Shown piece by piece: positions 17,363-26,285 of a DNA stretch of 35,479 bases. Source of the DNA: Methylococcales bacterium (GTDB lineage Bacteria > Pseudomonadota > Gammaproteobacteria > Methylococcales > Methylomonadaceae); assembly GCA_003584875.1 (NCBI GenBank), contig QVQD01000151.1, positions 1 through 35,479 of the forward strand. Direction: 5' to 3'. Every line of letters starts with the position of its first letter. Positions within the stretch are counted from its first letter, which is position 1. The position numbers and the translations under genes were made by a program. Under the pieces are notes generated by a model, which had not been told where the DNA came from, ran no database searches, and saw nothing but the letters and a program-made list of their open reading frames with translations.

Positions 17363-19987
17363 ATGAAACACTTAACGGCTATTCAAAAATCAAAGGATAT
17401 CTCTTATTTATCTCGCTTCATGGACAGCCTTCATACTGATCAGGCTAAGCTACGCGAAATTCAAAGTGTTTATGATAATTTAACGTTATTAGGTCAACTT
17501 CTTTGTGCTGGTACTGACATTACCAGTATGCGTAACGACTTTAATACTTTAGCAGAAACATTAATCAATCAATTAGCCCTTGAACTTCGTAAAAAAGCCA
17601 TACTGAGTCTAGGCTATAAAGCCCGTGTTGCCATTGATATATTGGTTAGGAATTTATTTGAGCGTACAGCAGATATAGGCTTCCTTTCTACTGACAATGA
17701 CATTCGTGCCTTTGCCGAAGCGATGACACTTAAATCGCCTTCAATAAACAGCCTCAATATTGACTTAATCACTAGACGGTTCGATGAATATGTTAAAAAA
17801 TATTCGGTATACCAAAATATTATCTTACTTTCTCCTGATGGCACAGTGCTCGCACAATTAGATAACAAAAACCAAGTAACCGCTTCAACTGACGCTCTAA
17901 TTCAAGAGACCCTAACGACCCAACAAGCTTATGTAGAAACCTTTAGAAGCACAGATTTGCAGCCTAAAGTAAAATCATCTCTCATTTATTCCTATAGAGT
18001 CATGTCAGAAGATGAAACTCAAGTAGTCGGTGTGCTCTGCCTTTGCTTTCGTTTTCAGGATGAATGTCAGCGAATTTTCAGCAACCTGATTGCAGATGAT
18101 GACTGGACCGTCATCACTATCTTAGATCCAAGAGGCTATGTGATTGCCAGTAGCGATGAATATCAATTCCCAATCGCTGCTAAACTTGAAACGGTAATCA
18201 AAGATGATTGTAAGATTGTTCGTTTTGGTGGGCGCGAATACTTGGCAACCTCAACCATCTCTTCAGGATATCAAGGTTACTTGGGGCCAGGCTGGCTAGG
18301 CCATGCCTTATCACCGCTGAATCATGCTTTTGAAATGGCTGCCGCTCTTGAATTAGAACGCGTACCCAAAACACTTTTAAAATGCGTGCTAGAGACATCA
18401 ACTTTGTTTAGTGAAGAATCTCGAAATATCCCTATCAAAGCCTCAACTATTCAGCGTGAATTAAATAGAGCGGTATGGAATGGAAATTTATCCATCTCTC
18501 GTAACACGCTTGCGGTGAACGCCTCATTTGCAAAAGTTTTATTGTGGGAAATTAGAAATACTGGCATTAGTACCAGCCAGGTCTTTAGTGATTCCACTAA
18601 CAATCTCTATGAAACCATGATTTCTTCTGCGCTCTATAACTGTGGAACCCAATCTGCCTTAGCTATTGATATTCTGGATCGCAATCTTTATGAACGCGCC
18701 AATGATTGCCGTTGGTGGGCATTAAATAGTGTCTTTAGAGCAGAACTAGCTAAAGGCTCATCAAGTGATGAAGGTCAGCAACAACGACTCACTGAAATAC
18801 TTCGTACGATTAACAACCTATATACCGTCTACAGTAACTTATTAATCTTTGATAAAAATGCCTGCGTACTAGCGGTATCAAACCCTACTTATACGTATTT
18901 AGTTGGTGAAAACCTTCAAGGTAATTGGGTGCGCCAAACACTGGGGCTAGCCGATACTCAAAACTACTGCGTATCGCCTTTTACAGCCTCTACACTCTAT
19001 GATAATCAGCCAGCTTATATCTATTCAGCGGCTATTCGTCAGCCAGATGGCAATAATCCTATTGGTGGTATCGCCATCGTTTTTGATACGCAACCTCAAC
19101 TTGAAACCATGCTCAACGAAACCCTACCTCGCAAAGAGGATGGCTCAGTGGTCGATGGTGCCTTTGCCGTATATGCGGATCAAACAGGCCGTATTATTTC
19201 CAGCACCCACCCTGACTACCAAATTGATCAAGTACTGGAACTCAGTCGAGAATTTTTTGAATTAGAGCCTGCTGAAGGCTGTACCAATATTGTCAGCTTG
19301 AAGGGTCGTTATTATTCTGTTGGTTCTTGTATGTCAGCAGGTTATCGAGAATATAAAGGGCCCGATGATTTATATCGCAACGACATACTGGCTTTAGTCA
19401 TGACACCACTTTCAGATCATATTATCAATGCTGAACAATTGAATACCAACAAGACTAGACTGTCAGAAAGCTATGCTGCACGTCAAACAGGGCTAGTTAA
19501 TTCTGTAGAAATTGCTTCTTTTTATATATGCAAAGGCTGGTATGGTATCCGTTCTAATTGTGTACTAGAAAGTGTTGATACCACAAACATAGTTGAATTA
19601 CCTAGCATGCCAGAATACGTTCGAGGCTATTTAATTTATGCTGATCAAAGCATCCCAGTATTTGATTTAAATGGCTTATTACAACGCGATAATAAGCCGA
19701 GTGAATCCAAGCAAATTATTGTTGTTAGCGTAACAAACTCCAATAATCGCTATGGCATTTTAATTGATGAGCTCGGTGAAATACCAGAAATAGCTCTCTC
19801 AAATATTGAAGCCATCCCTGATTTAGGAGGAAATAAATCAGTGGTAGAGGGTCTAGTTAAACCTAAGACTGACTCAGTCAATGAGCCTATTTTAGTTATT
19901 TTATCGACTGACCGTTTGTTAGACATATTACCCAATTGTATGATGGATAAATTGAGTTTAGAGGAATATTTATTTGACCCATCATGA
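17363..19987 (+). CDS. Soluble double-Cache-like sensor protein with C-terminal CheW domain
   Basis: This 874-aa protein has no signal peptide and no membrane segment. Two related sensory modules lie in tandem: module 1 at about 70-325 with the signature AIDILVRNLFERTADIGFL (90-108), and module 2 at about 415-690 with AIDILDRNLYERANDC (434-449). Each ends in a matching block, GREYLATSTISSGYQGYLGP (290-309) and GRYYSVGSCMSAGYREYKGP (648-667). The pattern resembles Cache-type ligand domains. Residues about 714-860 look like a CheW domain (the RGYLIYADQSIPVFDLNGLL and YGILIDELGEI blocks). There is no chemoreceptor signalling hairpin, kinase or HD/GGDEF domain. CheW domains bind CheA and receptors, so it could feed a cytoplasmic signal into a chemosensory array (inference). 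It has a sigma-54 promoter and a good ribosome-binding site. Confidence 0.8.
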   Translation: MKHLTAIQKSKDISYLSRFMDSLHTDQAKLREIQSVYDNLTLLGQLLCAGTDITSMRNDFNTLAETLINQLALELRKKAILSLGYKARVAIDILVRNLFERTADIGFLSTDNDIRAFAEAMTLKSPSINSLNIDLITRRFDEYVKKYSVYQNIILLSPDGTVLAQLDNKNQVTASTDALIQETLTTQQAYVETFRSTDLQPKVKSSLIYSYRVMSEDETQVVGVLCLCFRFQDECQRIFSNLIADDDWTVITILDPRGYVIASSDEYQFPIAAKLETVIKDDCKIVRFGGREYLATSTISSGYQGYLGPGWLGHALSPLNHAFEMAAALELERVPKTLLKCVLETSTLFSEESRNIPIKASTIQRELNRAVWNGNLSISRNTLAVNASFAKVLLWEIRNTGISTSQVFSDSTNNLYETMISSALYNCGTQSALAIDILDRNLYERANDCRWWALNSVFRAELAKGSSSDEGQQQRLTEILRTINNLYTVYSNLLIFDKNACVLAVSNPTYTYLVGENLQGNWVRQTLGLADTQNYCVSPFTASTLYDNQPAYIYSAAIRQPDGNNPIGGIAIVFDTQPQLETMLNETLPRKEDGSVVDGAFAVYADQTGRIISSTHPDYQIDQVLELSREFFELEPAEGCTNIVSLKGRYYSVGSCMSAGYREYKGPDDLYRNDILALVMTPLSDHIINAEQLNTNKTRLSESYAARQTGLVNSVEIASFYICKGWYGIRSNCVLESVDTTNIVELPSMPEYVRGYLIYADQSIPVFDLNGLLQRDNKPSESKQIIVVSVTNSNNRYGILIDELGEIPEIALSNIEAIPDLGGNKSVVEGLVKPKTDSVNEPILVILSTDRLLDILPNCMMDKLSLEEYLFDPS

Positions 19988-20071
19988 TATTTTGTTTAGT
20001 TACATTTCACAGTTAGCGTAGTTTATTAATCGTTAAGTAGAGGTCTGGGATTACTAAACACATTCAACTTT

Positions 20072-20190
20072 TGTAGGCCGGAATAAAACCACCCAAGAGT
20101 AGCGCGTGATGGCGTTTCTGGCACAGGAGCAGTTATTATGCCTGAAACGCTTTACTCGCTTACGCTAGAAAAGTCTTATTACGGCCTACA
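20072..20190. repeat. REP/BIME-like element, full copy (119 bp)
   Basis: This is a complete copy bounded by inverted ends, tgtaggccggaataa on the left and ttattacggcctaca on the right, with an internal palindrome (ggcgtttctggca against tgcctgaaacgc). It lies between the Cache-CheW gene and the receiver gene. It is closely similar to the copy at 26059-26177. Confidence 0.85.
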
Positions 20191-20271
20191 GCTGCTAAAT
20201 GGCTTGAATCCATTGGTTTAGGCACTTAGAATACAACATTAATTAAGACACCAAATCCGATAAAATCATTT

Positions 20272-20733
20272 ATGCCAAGCATTATCCTCTGTGTCGATGA
20301 CGACAGAACTATTCTTACAGCGATGCGAAATCTGCTAGTTTCAACCCTTGGTAAAACCTGCCGTATCGAGATTGCCGAGAGTGCCCTAGAGGCACTCGAG
20401 ATTTGCGAAGAACTTGCCAATGAAGGCAATGAACCTAAAATAGTCATCTCTGACTTCATCATGCCAGGTATGCGCGGCGACGAGTTGCTCGTGCGTCTGC
20501 ACATGAAATACCCTAATATGATCAAAATCATGCTAACAGGACAGGGGGATTTTTCAGCAGTGATAAGAGTCATCAACGAGGCCAATCTATATCGTTTTAT
20601 CGACAAACCTTTCAAAAATGCTGATCTTGTCCTCACCGCAAAAACAGCCATTGAAGCAAGAACCAGCGTGACCATACTAAATGAGAAGATAAACAATCTC
20701 GAGGTTCGGATTGATAAACTTGAATCTAAGTAA
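20272..20733 (+). CDS. Stand-alone receiver-domain response regulator
   Basis: This 153-aa protein is a CheY-like receiver with a short C-terminal coiled-coil tail (about 128-153, heptad-like INNLEVRIDKLE). Phosphoacceptor D61 lies in VISDFIMPGMRGDEL, the acidic cluster is DDD (9-11), the conserved Thr is in MLTGQ (88-91), and K112 is in RFIDKPF. That last block is typical of receivers fused to HD-GYP or similar outputs, but no output domain follows. No kinase gene is adjacent. It lies 284 nt downstream of the Cache-CheW gene on the same strand, with a REP-like element between them, so a functional link is possible but unproven. No strong ribosome-binding site is seen before ATG 20272. Confidence 0.85.
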   Translation: MPSIILCVDDDRTILTAMRNLLVSTLGKTCRIEIAESALEALEICEELANEGNEPKIVISDFIMPGMRGDELLVRLHMKYPNMIKIMLTGQGDFSAVIRVINEANLYRFIDKPFKNADLVLTAKTAIEARTSVTILNEKINNLEVRIDKLESK

Positions 20734-21135
20734 ATTTCATTGGTTACTTAAAAAGATAAAATTACCGCTATATCAATAAAATAAATATTCTTTCGCTATT
20801 TATCGGACTGATGTTATTTTTTTCTTGCTGCTATGGACAACCCTTATCGAGGAGTTGACGGGATTACGCCGGATGCTTACCAAGGAGTTTTAAAAAGACT
20901 CATGACTCCAATCCCCTGACACACAACAGTCATGCTATGACAAATGCTGGATTATAAAACTAAGCTTTCATCCTTATAAACCAGCATTAAGTGTCTCATC
21001 TTTCATCTGTGATTCACATCCGACTACTCGCTATTAATCGAGAGGATTTACTCAGCATAACTTCATACTAGTGCAAACCTTATTAGGATGACTTATAAGC
21101 ATCTAAATATGCTTAAGTTATTTCACTAACCTAAT
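20734..21135. other. 402-nt non-coding gap between the receiver gene and purM
   Basis: The gap separates convergent genes. It holds one imperfect hairpin: aatgctggattataa (20943-20957) pairs with ttataaaccagcatt (20974-20988) with one mismatch, and has no T-tract. A 28-codon open frame at 20833-20919 lacks a ribosome-binding site and recognisable similarity. I see nothing else. Confidence 0.5.
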
Positions 21136-22179
21136 TTAGTTGTAAATTACCACAGGTTGACCTTCAGCGGCGATCAACTCACCGATAACATAAACTGTTT
21201 CACCTAAAGCTGTTAGTGTTGCTAAGGTTTTAGCTTCGTCTTCAGCGGCTACACAAACAATCATGCCTATACCACAATTAAACGTGGTCAACATATCTGC
21301 CAAGTCGACATTGCCTTGTTCTTGTAACCAGACAAAAACATCAGGTAAAGCCCATGAGGATAAATCAATCACTGCATTAATACCTGTGGGCAATACGCGC
21401 GGTAAATTTTCTGTTAAACCACCACCGGTAATATGCGCAAAGGCATGGACGGGAACTTTTTCCAATAAAGCTAATAAGGATTTAACATAAATTTTAGTCG
21501 GCGTTAATAAAGTCTCGCCCAAAGTTTTGCCGTTAAAGTCATCACTGAGTTTAGCCTGACTATGTTCTATGATCTTACGGACTAGAGAATAGCCATTTGA
21601 ATGAGGGCCTGAAGAGGCTATACCTATCAGTTTATCGCCAACTTGTACTTTGCTACCGTCTAGCACTTTAGTTTTTTCTACAATACCGACACAAAAGCCA
21701 GCTAAATCATATTCACCATCAGCATACATGCCCGGCATTTCTGCAGTTTCACCACCGACTAAAGCAGCACCCGCTAATTCACAGCCTTTACCTATTCCTT
21801 CGATCACCGCTGCCGCCGTCTCAACGTCTAAATGACCGGTGGCGAAATAATCCAGAAAGAATAAAGGCTCAGCACCTTGCACAATAATGTCATTAACGCA
21901 CATGGCGACTAAATCAATACCTACGGTATTATGTATGCCTAAATCGATGGCTAGCTTTAACTTTGTACCAACACCATCAGTACCTGAAACTAAAATGGGT
22001 TGCTTATAACGATCTAAGGGTAATTCGAACATTGAACCGAAGCCACCTAAGCCGGCCATAACGCCTGCGGTTCTTGTTCTTGCGGCAATTGGCTTGATGC
22101 GCTCAACTAATTCATTACCTGCGGCAATATCAACGCCGGCACTTTTATAATTTAAGCTATCTGGTTTTTGTGCGCTCAA
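21136..22179 (-). CDS. purM: Phosphoribosylformylglycinamidine cyclo-ligase (PurM, AIR synthetase)
   Basis: This cytoplasmic enzyme performs the fifth step of de novo purine synthesis, the ATP-dependent closure of formylglycinamidine ribonucleotide to aminoimidazole ribonucleotide. The family signatures are [17 protein letters not shown] near the start, [32 protein letters not shown] and the [13 protein letters not shown] block. The frame stays open up to a TTG at 22219-22221, but a second TTG at 22177-22179, with a purine-rich aaagaga upstream, gives [17 protein letters not shown] and 347 aa. That matches the E. coli protein (345 aa) at the N-terminus, so I chose it. No ATG occurs before codon 55 of the long form. 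purN is not adjacent. Confidence 0.93.
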   Translation of the reverse strand: MSAQKPDSLNYKSAGVDIAAGNELVERIKPIAARTRTAGVMAGLGGFGSMFELPLDRYKQPILVSGTDGVGTKLKLAIDLGIHNTVGIDLVAMCVNDIIVQGAEPLFFLDYFATGHLDVETAAAVIEGIGKGCELAGAALVGGETAEMPGMYADGEYDLAGFCVGIVEKTKVLDGSKVQVGDKLIGIASSGPHSNGYSLVRKIIEHSQAKLSDDFNGKTLGETLLTPTKIYVKSLLALLEKVPVHAFAHITGGGLTENLPRVLPTGINAVIDLSSWALPDVFVWLQEQGNVDLADMLTTFNCGIGMIVCVAAEDEAKTLATLTALGETVYVIGELIAAEGQPVVIYN

Positions 22180-22358
22180 TGTCTTGGTCTCTTTAAAGTT
22201 TAAACTGTTAATATTGTACAAGACCTAAGTACTTTTGTCTGGCGTATGTGTATAAAGCTAACTATTATCGTTACCACGCTATGCACTAGTTGTTATACAT
22301 AACTTTTGCAGCGCAACTCTTTTCCACGTTGATTACCTTGAAACACAATAAGAACAGG

Positions 22359-22439
22359 TGGCGTTTCTGGCATTCGAACAGTATCTATGCCGGAAACGCT
22401 TTACTCGCTTACGCTCGAAAAGCCTTATTCCGGCCTACA
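22359..22439. repeat. REP/BIME-like element, copy lacking its left end
   Basis: It contains the internal palindrome (tggcgtttctggca against tgccggaaacgc) and the right terminus cttattccggcctaca, but not the left terminus tgtaggccggaataag. It lies in the gap upstream of purM and downstream of the mscK-like gene. Imperfect copies of attrccttgaaacac flank it at 22332-22346 and 22460-22474. Confidence 0.8.
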
Positions 22440-22523
22440 AATGCTCTTAACCAACAATCATTGCCTTGAAACACTGTTAGGACGGTAGCGACCTGAACCA
22501 ACATACTATCGCCACTTAAATCC

Positions 22524-25500
22524 TCAAATTTTTACATCGATCACTGAAGAACGTATATGGATATCTTGCTGAGGAAAAGGAATTTCTATTTTATGTTCTC
22601 GCAAGGCTATTTCAAGGCGTCTATAAATTTCATGAGTAACAGGCATTCTATTAATAACTTCCTTAACAAAAACCCGTATAGAGAAATTAAGTGAGTTATC
22701 ACCAAAACCAACCATTAATACACAAGGCTCTGGATCTGCTAATACTAATGGCATAGATATGACGGTATCTAACATAATTTTAAGAGCAAAATCGACATCA
22801 GAACCATAAGCAATACCCACAGGAATCACCACTCGGGTAATGTCATCAGAGAGACTCCAATTAACCAACTGGCTAGTAATAAAGGTTTTGTTAGGCACGA
22901 CATGCTCTTTTTGATCGGCATCGATCAGGGTAGTTGCACGCATTTGTATACGACTGACCATACCCGTAATATCACCAATAGTGACTGTATCATTGACTCT
23001 TATGGGTCTCTCGAACAACAAAATAATCCCTGACACTAAGTTAGCAAATATTTCTTGCAGACCAAAACCTAAACCGACACTGAGTGCCGCTACCAACCAC
23101 TGCACTTGCGCCCAACTGCCACCCAACTCGTAAGCAACACTAATAAAGCCTATGGTTATTAATATATATTTTGCTAATTGATTAACCGCATAACGCCCGC
23201 CGGCTTCTATAGAGATACGCCTAAATACTATCAGCTCCATCAAGCCCGGAAAATTACGCACTGAAACCACAGTAATAAATAAATATAGTCCTGCCAACAT
23301 CAGATTAATGATGGTGATAGGCTCATAACTTTCTTGATTATCGATATTAACCTTATGCTGCCAGAGTTCGATATGCTCTAAAAAGGAAAAAGCTGGAAGA
23401 ATATTCTTCCAGATCATCCAAAAACCAATGGTTAAGGTGAGTCCAATAAAAACATTTAGTAAACGTATGGTTTGAGCATTTATTTTCGGAATATCGAGCA
23501 ACTGTTCATCAACTGGCAATATGGGTTCATCGCTAGCAGCGCTATGGTGCTTTTGCGACAACAAAGCCGCTTTACGTTTATTCTGAGTATTCTTAAGCGC
23601 CAACTGCCGATTAATTAAGCTCAACCATCTAAAAACTAAGGCATGAATAATAATGACAACAAAAACTAAACGTAAGCTGATAATGAATTTTTGTTCTAAT
23701 TCCAAGGCGCTTAAGTAATAACCTGCCGCAGCAAAGCCGATAATCACTAACGGTAGAGCTATGATCGTTGGATACCAGACATAACGAAATTTTCTTAGTC
23801 TGCCCTCAGGATGATGAGCAATGACAGTCGATAAAATACCACTACTAGGTTTTAACAGCACGCCGAAAAACACGGTAATCGCTAACAGTAAAAGAATTAA
23901 CGCCAAGCGACCTATACTATCACTATGCACTGAAAACCGTGACGCTTGCGTACTGGTCATAATAAAAACAGCAGGGATAGCTATGAAACGTATCCAAGAC
24001 AATTGTTTACGAAGCAAAGTTACGGTGAGTTTTTGCCATTGAAAATGCCTACGAGCAATACCCTGCTCTGCAAATAAATGATAGAAGAACTGTAAAAAAA
24101 TAATTGGAGCAGCAATACTCTGCAAGCCTTCACCGATGGCCTTACTAAAATCACTAACATGCAGACTATCACTCAAAAACCAACCTAAATAATAGCTCAG
24201 CATCGGTATGGGTAGAACCAATATCAAGGTATAGGCTAAAGCTTGCAAGGTGTAGTTAAAGTTATCGGTAGATAACTTCCCTACTTTAACCGCAATATTA
24301 ACCAGCTGTTTTTTGGCCTGCTTTTCATAAAGCATGAGCAATACTAAACTAAAAACACCAAACGCTATCAAAAAGGGACTATGTTGCACCATTCTATAAG
24401 TATCTTTAACTAAAGACATCCAATTGGCCGGTGACAATAACCACTGGGTCGAATGAAAAAGACTGGCAATATAGTGAATATTGATAGGGTCTGAACTTTT
24501 GACCCATAATAGGTTTTCGTCAAGATACAAGGCAAATTTATTTGCGATAACTGAGATTTGCTGCCTAGAAAAATCGAAGTCACCAAGCGTACGTAAATAA
24601 GTGCTGTAATCGACTGATAATTTATTTAATAAATCCTCCTGACTATTTAGCAAGACACGTAATTCCGCCTGTATCATCATGCGTTGCTCTGGAGGCAATT
24701 GATGATCAACTTGTAGATCCATGATTTCTTTAAGCTTGGTATCAATATCTGACAACTGCTTCAATTCGTCTTCAATTTTAAATTGCTCTAAACTGGTGAC
24801 AGCCGTCTCCTCTTGAATGATTTCTGATTGCAACTTAAATTGATCTTGGCTAGTGATATTGCGACGTTGTTCACGCAAAATCTTACCCAGCGCCGGACTC
24901 AAACCAGCCAAACTTATTTTCTTTTCTGCATTCTTGAAGTCACTATCTAAATCACTGGCTTGTTGATCTAACTTAGTTTTTTGCTCGGTATAGCTATCAA
25001 TTTTTGTAGCAATGGTTTGCAAGTCACGACTATATTGGATGTTTTCTCGGGTGTAGGATTGGATAAGCGGGTGCTTTCCTGCTAATTCACTTTCAGCCTG
25101 ACTTAGCGCATTTTCCATGGTTTGCGCAGCAAGCTGACGACGCTCTGTTAATAAGCTTTCTATGATGGTAATAACCGGTGCTAGAGCATTTTTTTGCAAT
25201 TCCAGCAACCTAAGCTCGGCTTTAAGTAAATCCACTCGAGACGGATTACTAATTGCCTCTATATCCAGCATCTTTAGCTCAGCGGTACGCGCTTCAATTA
25301 GAGTTTTTAAATTGGCTAGCCTAGCTTCAGTTTCTAAACTATTACTCGCTCTATCCGCTGGTTGGGTTAATTTTTTTTGTGAGTTTTCTATATCTTGTCT
25401 GGCAACAACGGTTTCTGTACGGATCAGTTGTGGTCTAGATTGCTGCTGCAATAACTCGCTTTCTTGTTTATTTTGCTGCTCATCTAAGTTACTTATTTTT

Positions 25501-25946
25501 CCTTTCTCTATAATTAAACGTTGTTCTAATTCTTCTGTAGGGATCCGATTAAAATCTTCAGGCTTTTGTTTTGCAATCTTAATGGTTATTTGATCGATTT
25601 CTTTAAGACGCTTCCTAGTATGCTCAGGCGCTTGCTTGATTGCTAAATTAAATTCGTTAGAGCGAATTTTGTAGTCTTCAATATTGTTTAAGTTATCAAG
25701 CGCCGCTTGATAAATTGATAATATCTTTGATTTTAGTGTTTCATCTAAACCTTGCCGACTATTGATAGCCTCTATTTTTGCTTGTAAGCCCTCTTTATTC
25801 AGCTCCAAAGTAGCATTCATACTAACAACATCTGGTTTTTTAGTTTTAGCCCATGCAACAGAACTAGCAAACATAAGCGATAAAAAACTCGCTAATAAAA
25901 AGGCGCTGATATTAATGCGTACAAGAGAAGGATCAATTGATTTCAT
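22524..25946 (-). CDS. mscK: Large MscS-superfamily mechanosensitive channel, MscK/MscM type
   Basis: This inner-membrane, tension-gated channel releases solutes on hypo-osmotic shock. At 1140 aa it is the length of E. coli MscK (KefA, 1120 aa). It begins with a signal peptide (residues 1-33, ending AWA), then a long periplasmic coiled-coil region to about 480, several membrane segments (about 510-900), and a C-terminal MscS core. The pore-lining helix is at about 951-977 (ALSVGLGFGLQEIFANLVSG, rich in Ala and Gly), followed by the beta domain (FERPIRVNDTVTIGDITG) and the C-terminal alpha/beta domain. The ATG at 25944-25946 gives a proper signal peptide. It appears monocistronic, with long gaps on both sides. 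Whether it is MscK or MscM cannot be settled from the sequence alone. Confidence 0.88.
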   Translation of the reverse strand: MKSIDPSLVRINISAFLLASFLSLMFASSVAWAKTKKPDVVSMNATLELNKEGLQAKIEAINSRQGLDETLKSKILSIYQAALDNLNNIEDYKIRSNEFNLAIKQAPEHTRKRLKEIDQITIKIAKQKPEDFNRIPTEELEQRLIIEKGKISNLDEQQNKQESELLQQQSRPQLIRTETVVARQDIENSQKKLTQPADRASNSLETEARLANLKTLIEARTAELKMLDIEAISNPSRVDLLKAELRLLELQKNALAPVITIIESLLTERRQLAAQTMENALSQAESELAGKHPLIQSYTRENIQYSRDLQTIATKIDSYTEQKTKLDQQASDLDSDFKNAEKKISLAGLSPALGKILREQRRNITSQDQFKLQSEIIQEETAVTSLEQFKIEDELKQLSDIDTKLKEIMDLQVDHQLPPEQRMMIQAELRVLLNSQEDLLNKLSVDYSTYLRTLGDFDFSRQQISVIANKFALYLDENLLWVKSSDPINIHYIASLFHSTQWLLSPANWMSLVKDTYRMVQHSPFLIAFGVFSLVLLMLYEKQAKKQLVNIAVKVGKLSTDNFNYTLQALAYTLILVLPIPMLSYYLGWFLSDSLHVSDFSKAIGEGLQSIAAPIIFLQFFYHLFAEQGIARRHFQWQKLTVTLLRKQLSWIRFIAIPAVFIMTSTQASRFSVHSDSIGRLALILLLLAITVFFGVLLKPSSGILSTVIAHHPEGRLRKFRYVWYPTIIALPLVIIGFAAAGYYLSALELEQKFIISLRLVFVVIIIHALVFRWLSLINRQLALKNTQNKRKAALLSQKHHSAASDEPILPVDEQLLDIPKINAQTIRLLNVFIGLTLTIGFWMIWKNILPAFSFLEHIELWQHKVNIDNQESYEPITIINLMLAGLYLFITVVSVRNFPGLMELIVFRRISIEAGGRYAVNQLAKYILITIGFISVAYELGGSWAQVQWLVAALSVGLGFGLQEIFANLVSGIILLFERPIRVNDTVTIGDITGMVSRIQMRATTLIDADQKEHVVPNKTFITSQLVNWSLSDDITRVVIPVGIAYGSDVDFALKIMLDTVISMPLVLADPEPCVLMVGFGDNSLNFSIRVFVKEVINRMPVTHEIYRRLEIALREHKIEIPFPQQDIHIRSSVIDVKI

Positions 25947-26004
25947 GGGAACTCGATAGACTGGGGATACTTGATTAAACAGATATATAGGCAGTAAGTT
26001 GGGT

Positions 26005-26243
26005 AAACAGCTTTATCGTTTGCCCAGTTTTATATTAACAAAAGCGGTGAGAAGCATTTGTAGGCCAGAATAAGACCACCCAAACGCAGCGCGTGCTGGC
26101 GTTTCCGGCACAGATGCACTGCCTATGTCGGAAACGCTTTGCTCGCTTCCGCTCGAAAAGCCTTATTCCGGCCTACAGTCGTTTTGGGATGAGCAAACAG
26201 CTTTATGGTTTGCCCGTCATCATATCGACAAAACGGTGAGCAG
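26005..26243. repeat. Imperfect direct repeats bracketing a REP-like element
   Basis: aaacagctttatcgtttgcc (from 26005) recurs as aaacagctttatggtttgcc (from 26195). Looser similarity continues through an acaaaa(g)cggtgag block to about 26054 and 26243. The two copies lie on either side of the REP-like unit at 26059-26177, in the gap between mscK and hemY. Confidence 0.7.
26059..26177. repeat. REP/BIME-like element, full copy (119 bp)
   Basis: The inverted ends are tgtaggccagaataag and cttattccggcctaca, with the internal palindrome ggcgtttccggca against tcggaaacgc. It has the same length as the 20072-20190 copy. It lies in the 339-nt gap between the mscK-like gene and hemY. Confidence 0.85.
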
Positions 26244-26285
26244 TGAGCGCCACCACCCACCCTACTTATCTAAAACGGCGACAAC

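Noticed and set aside
20226-20696. 156-codon minus-strand open frame over the receiver gene
   Set aside because: The plus-strand frame has an intact receiver domain with all key residues; the minus frame is Ser/Arg-rich and resembles nothing.
20833-20919. 28-codon open frame in the gap between the receiver gene and purM
   Set aside because: It has no ribosome-binding site, no recognisable similarity and is too short to judge.
25162-25593. 143-codon open frame antisense to the coiled-coil part of the mscK-like gene
   Set aside because: Ser/Cys-rich composition is typical of the reverse of a Glu/Leu-rich coiled coil.
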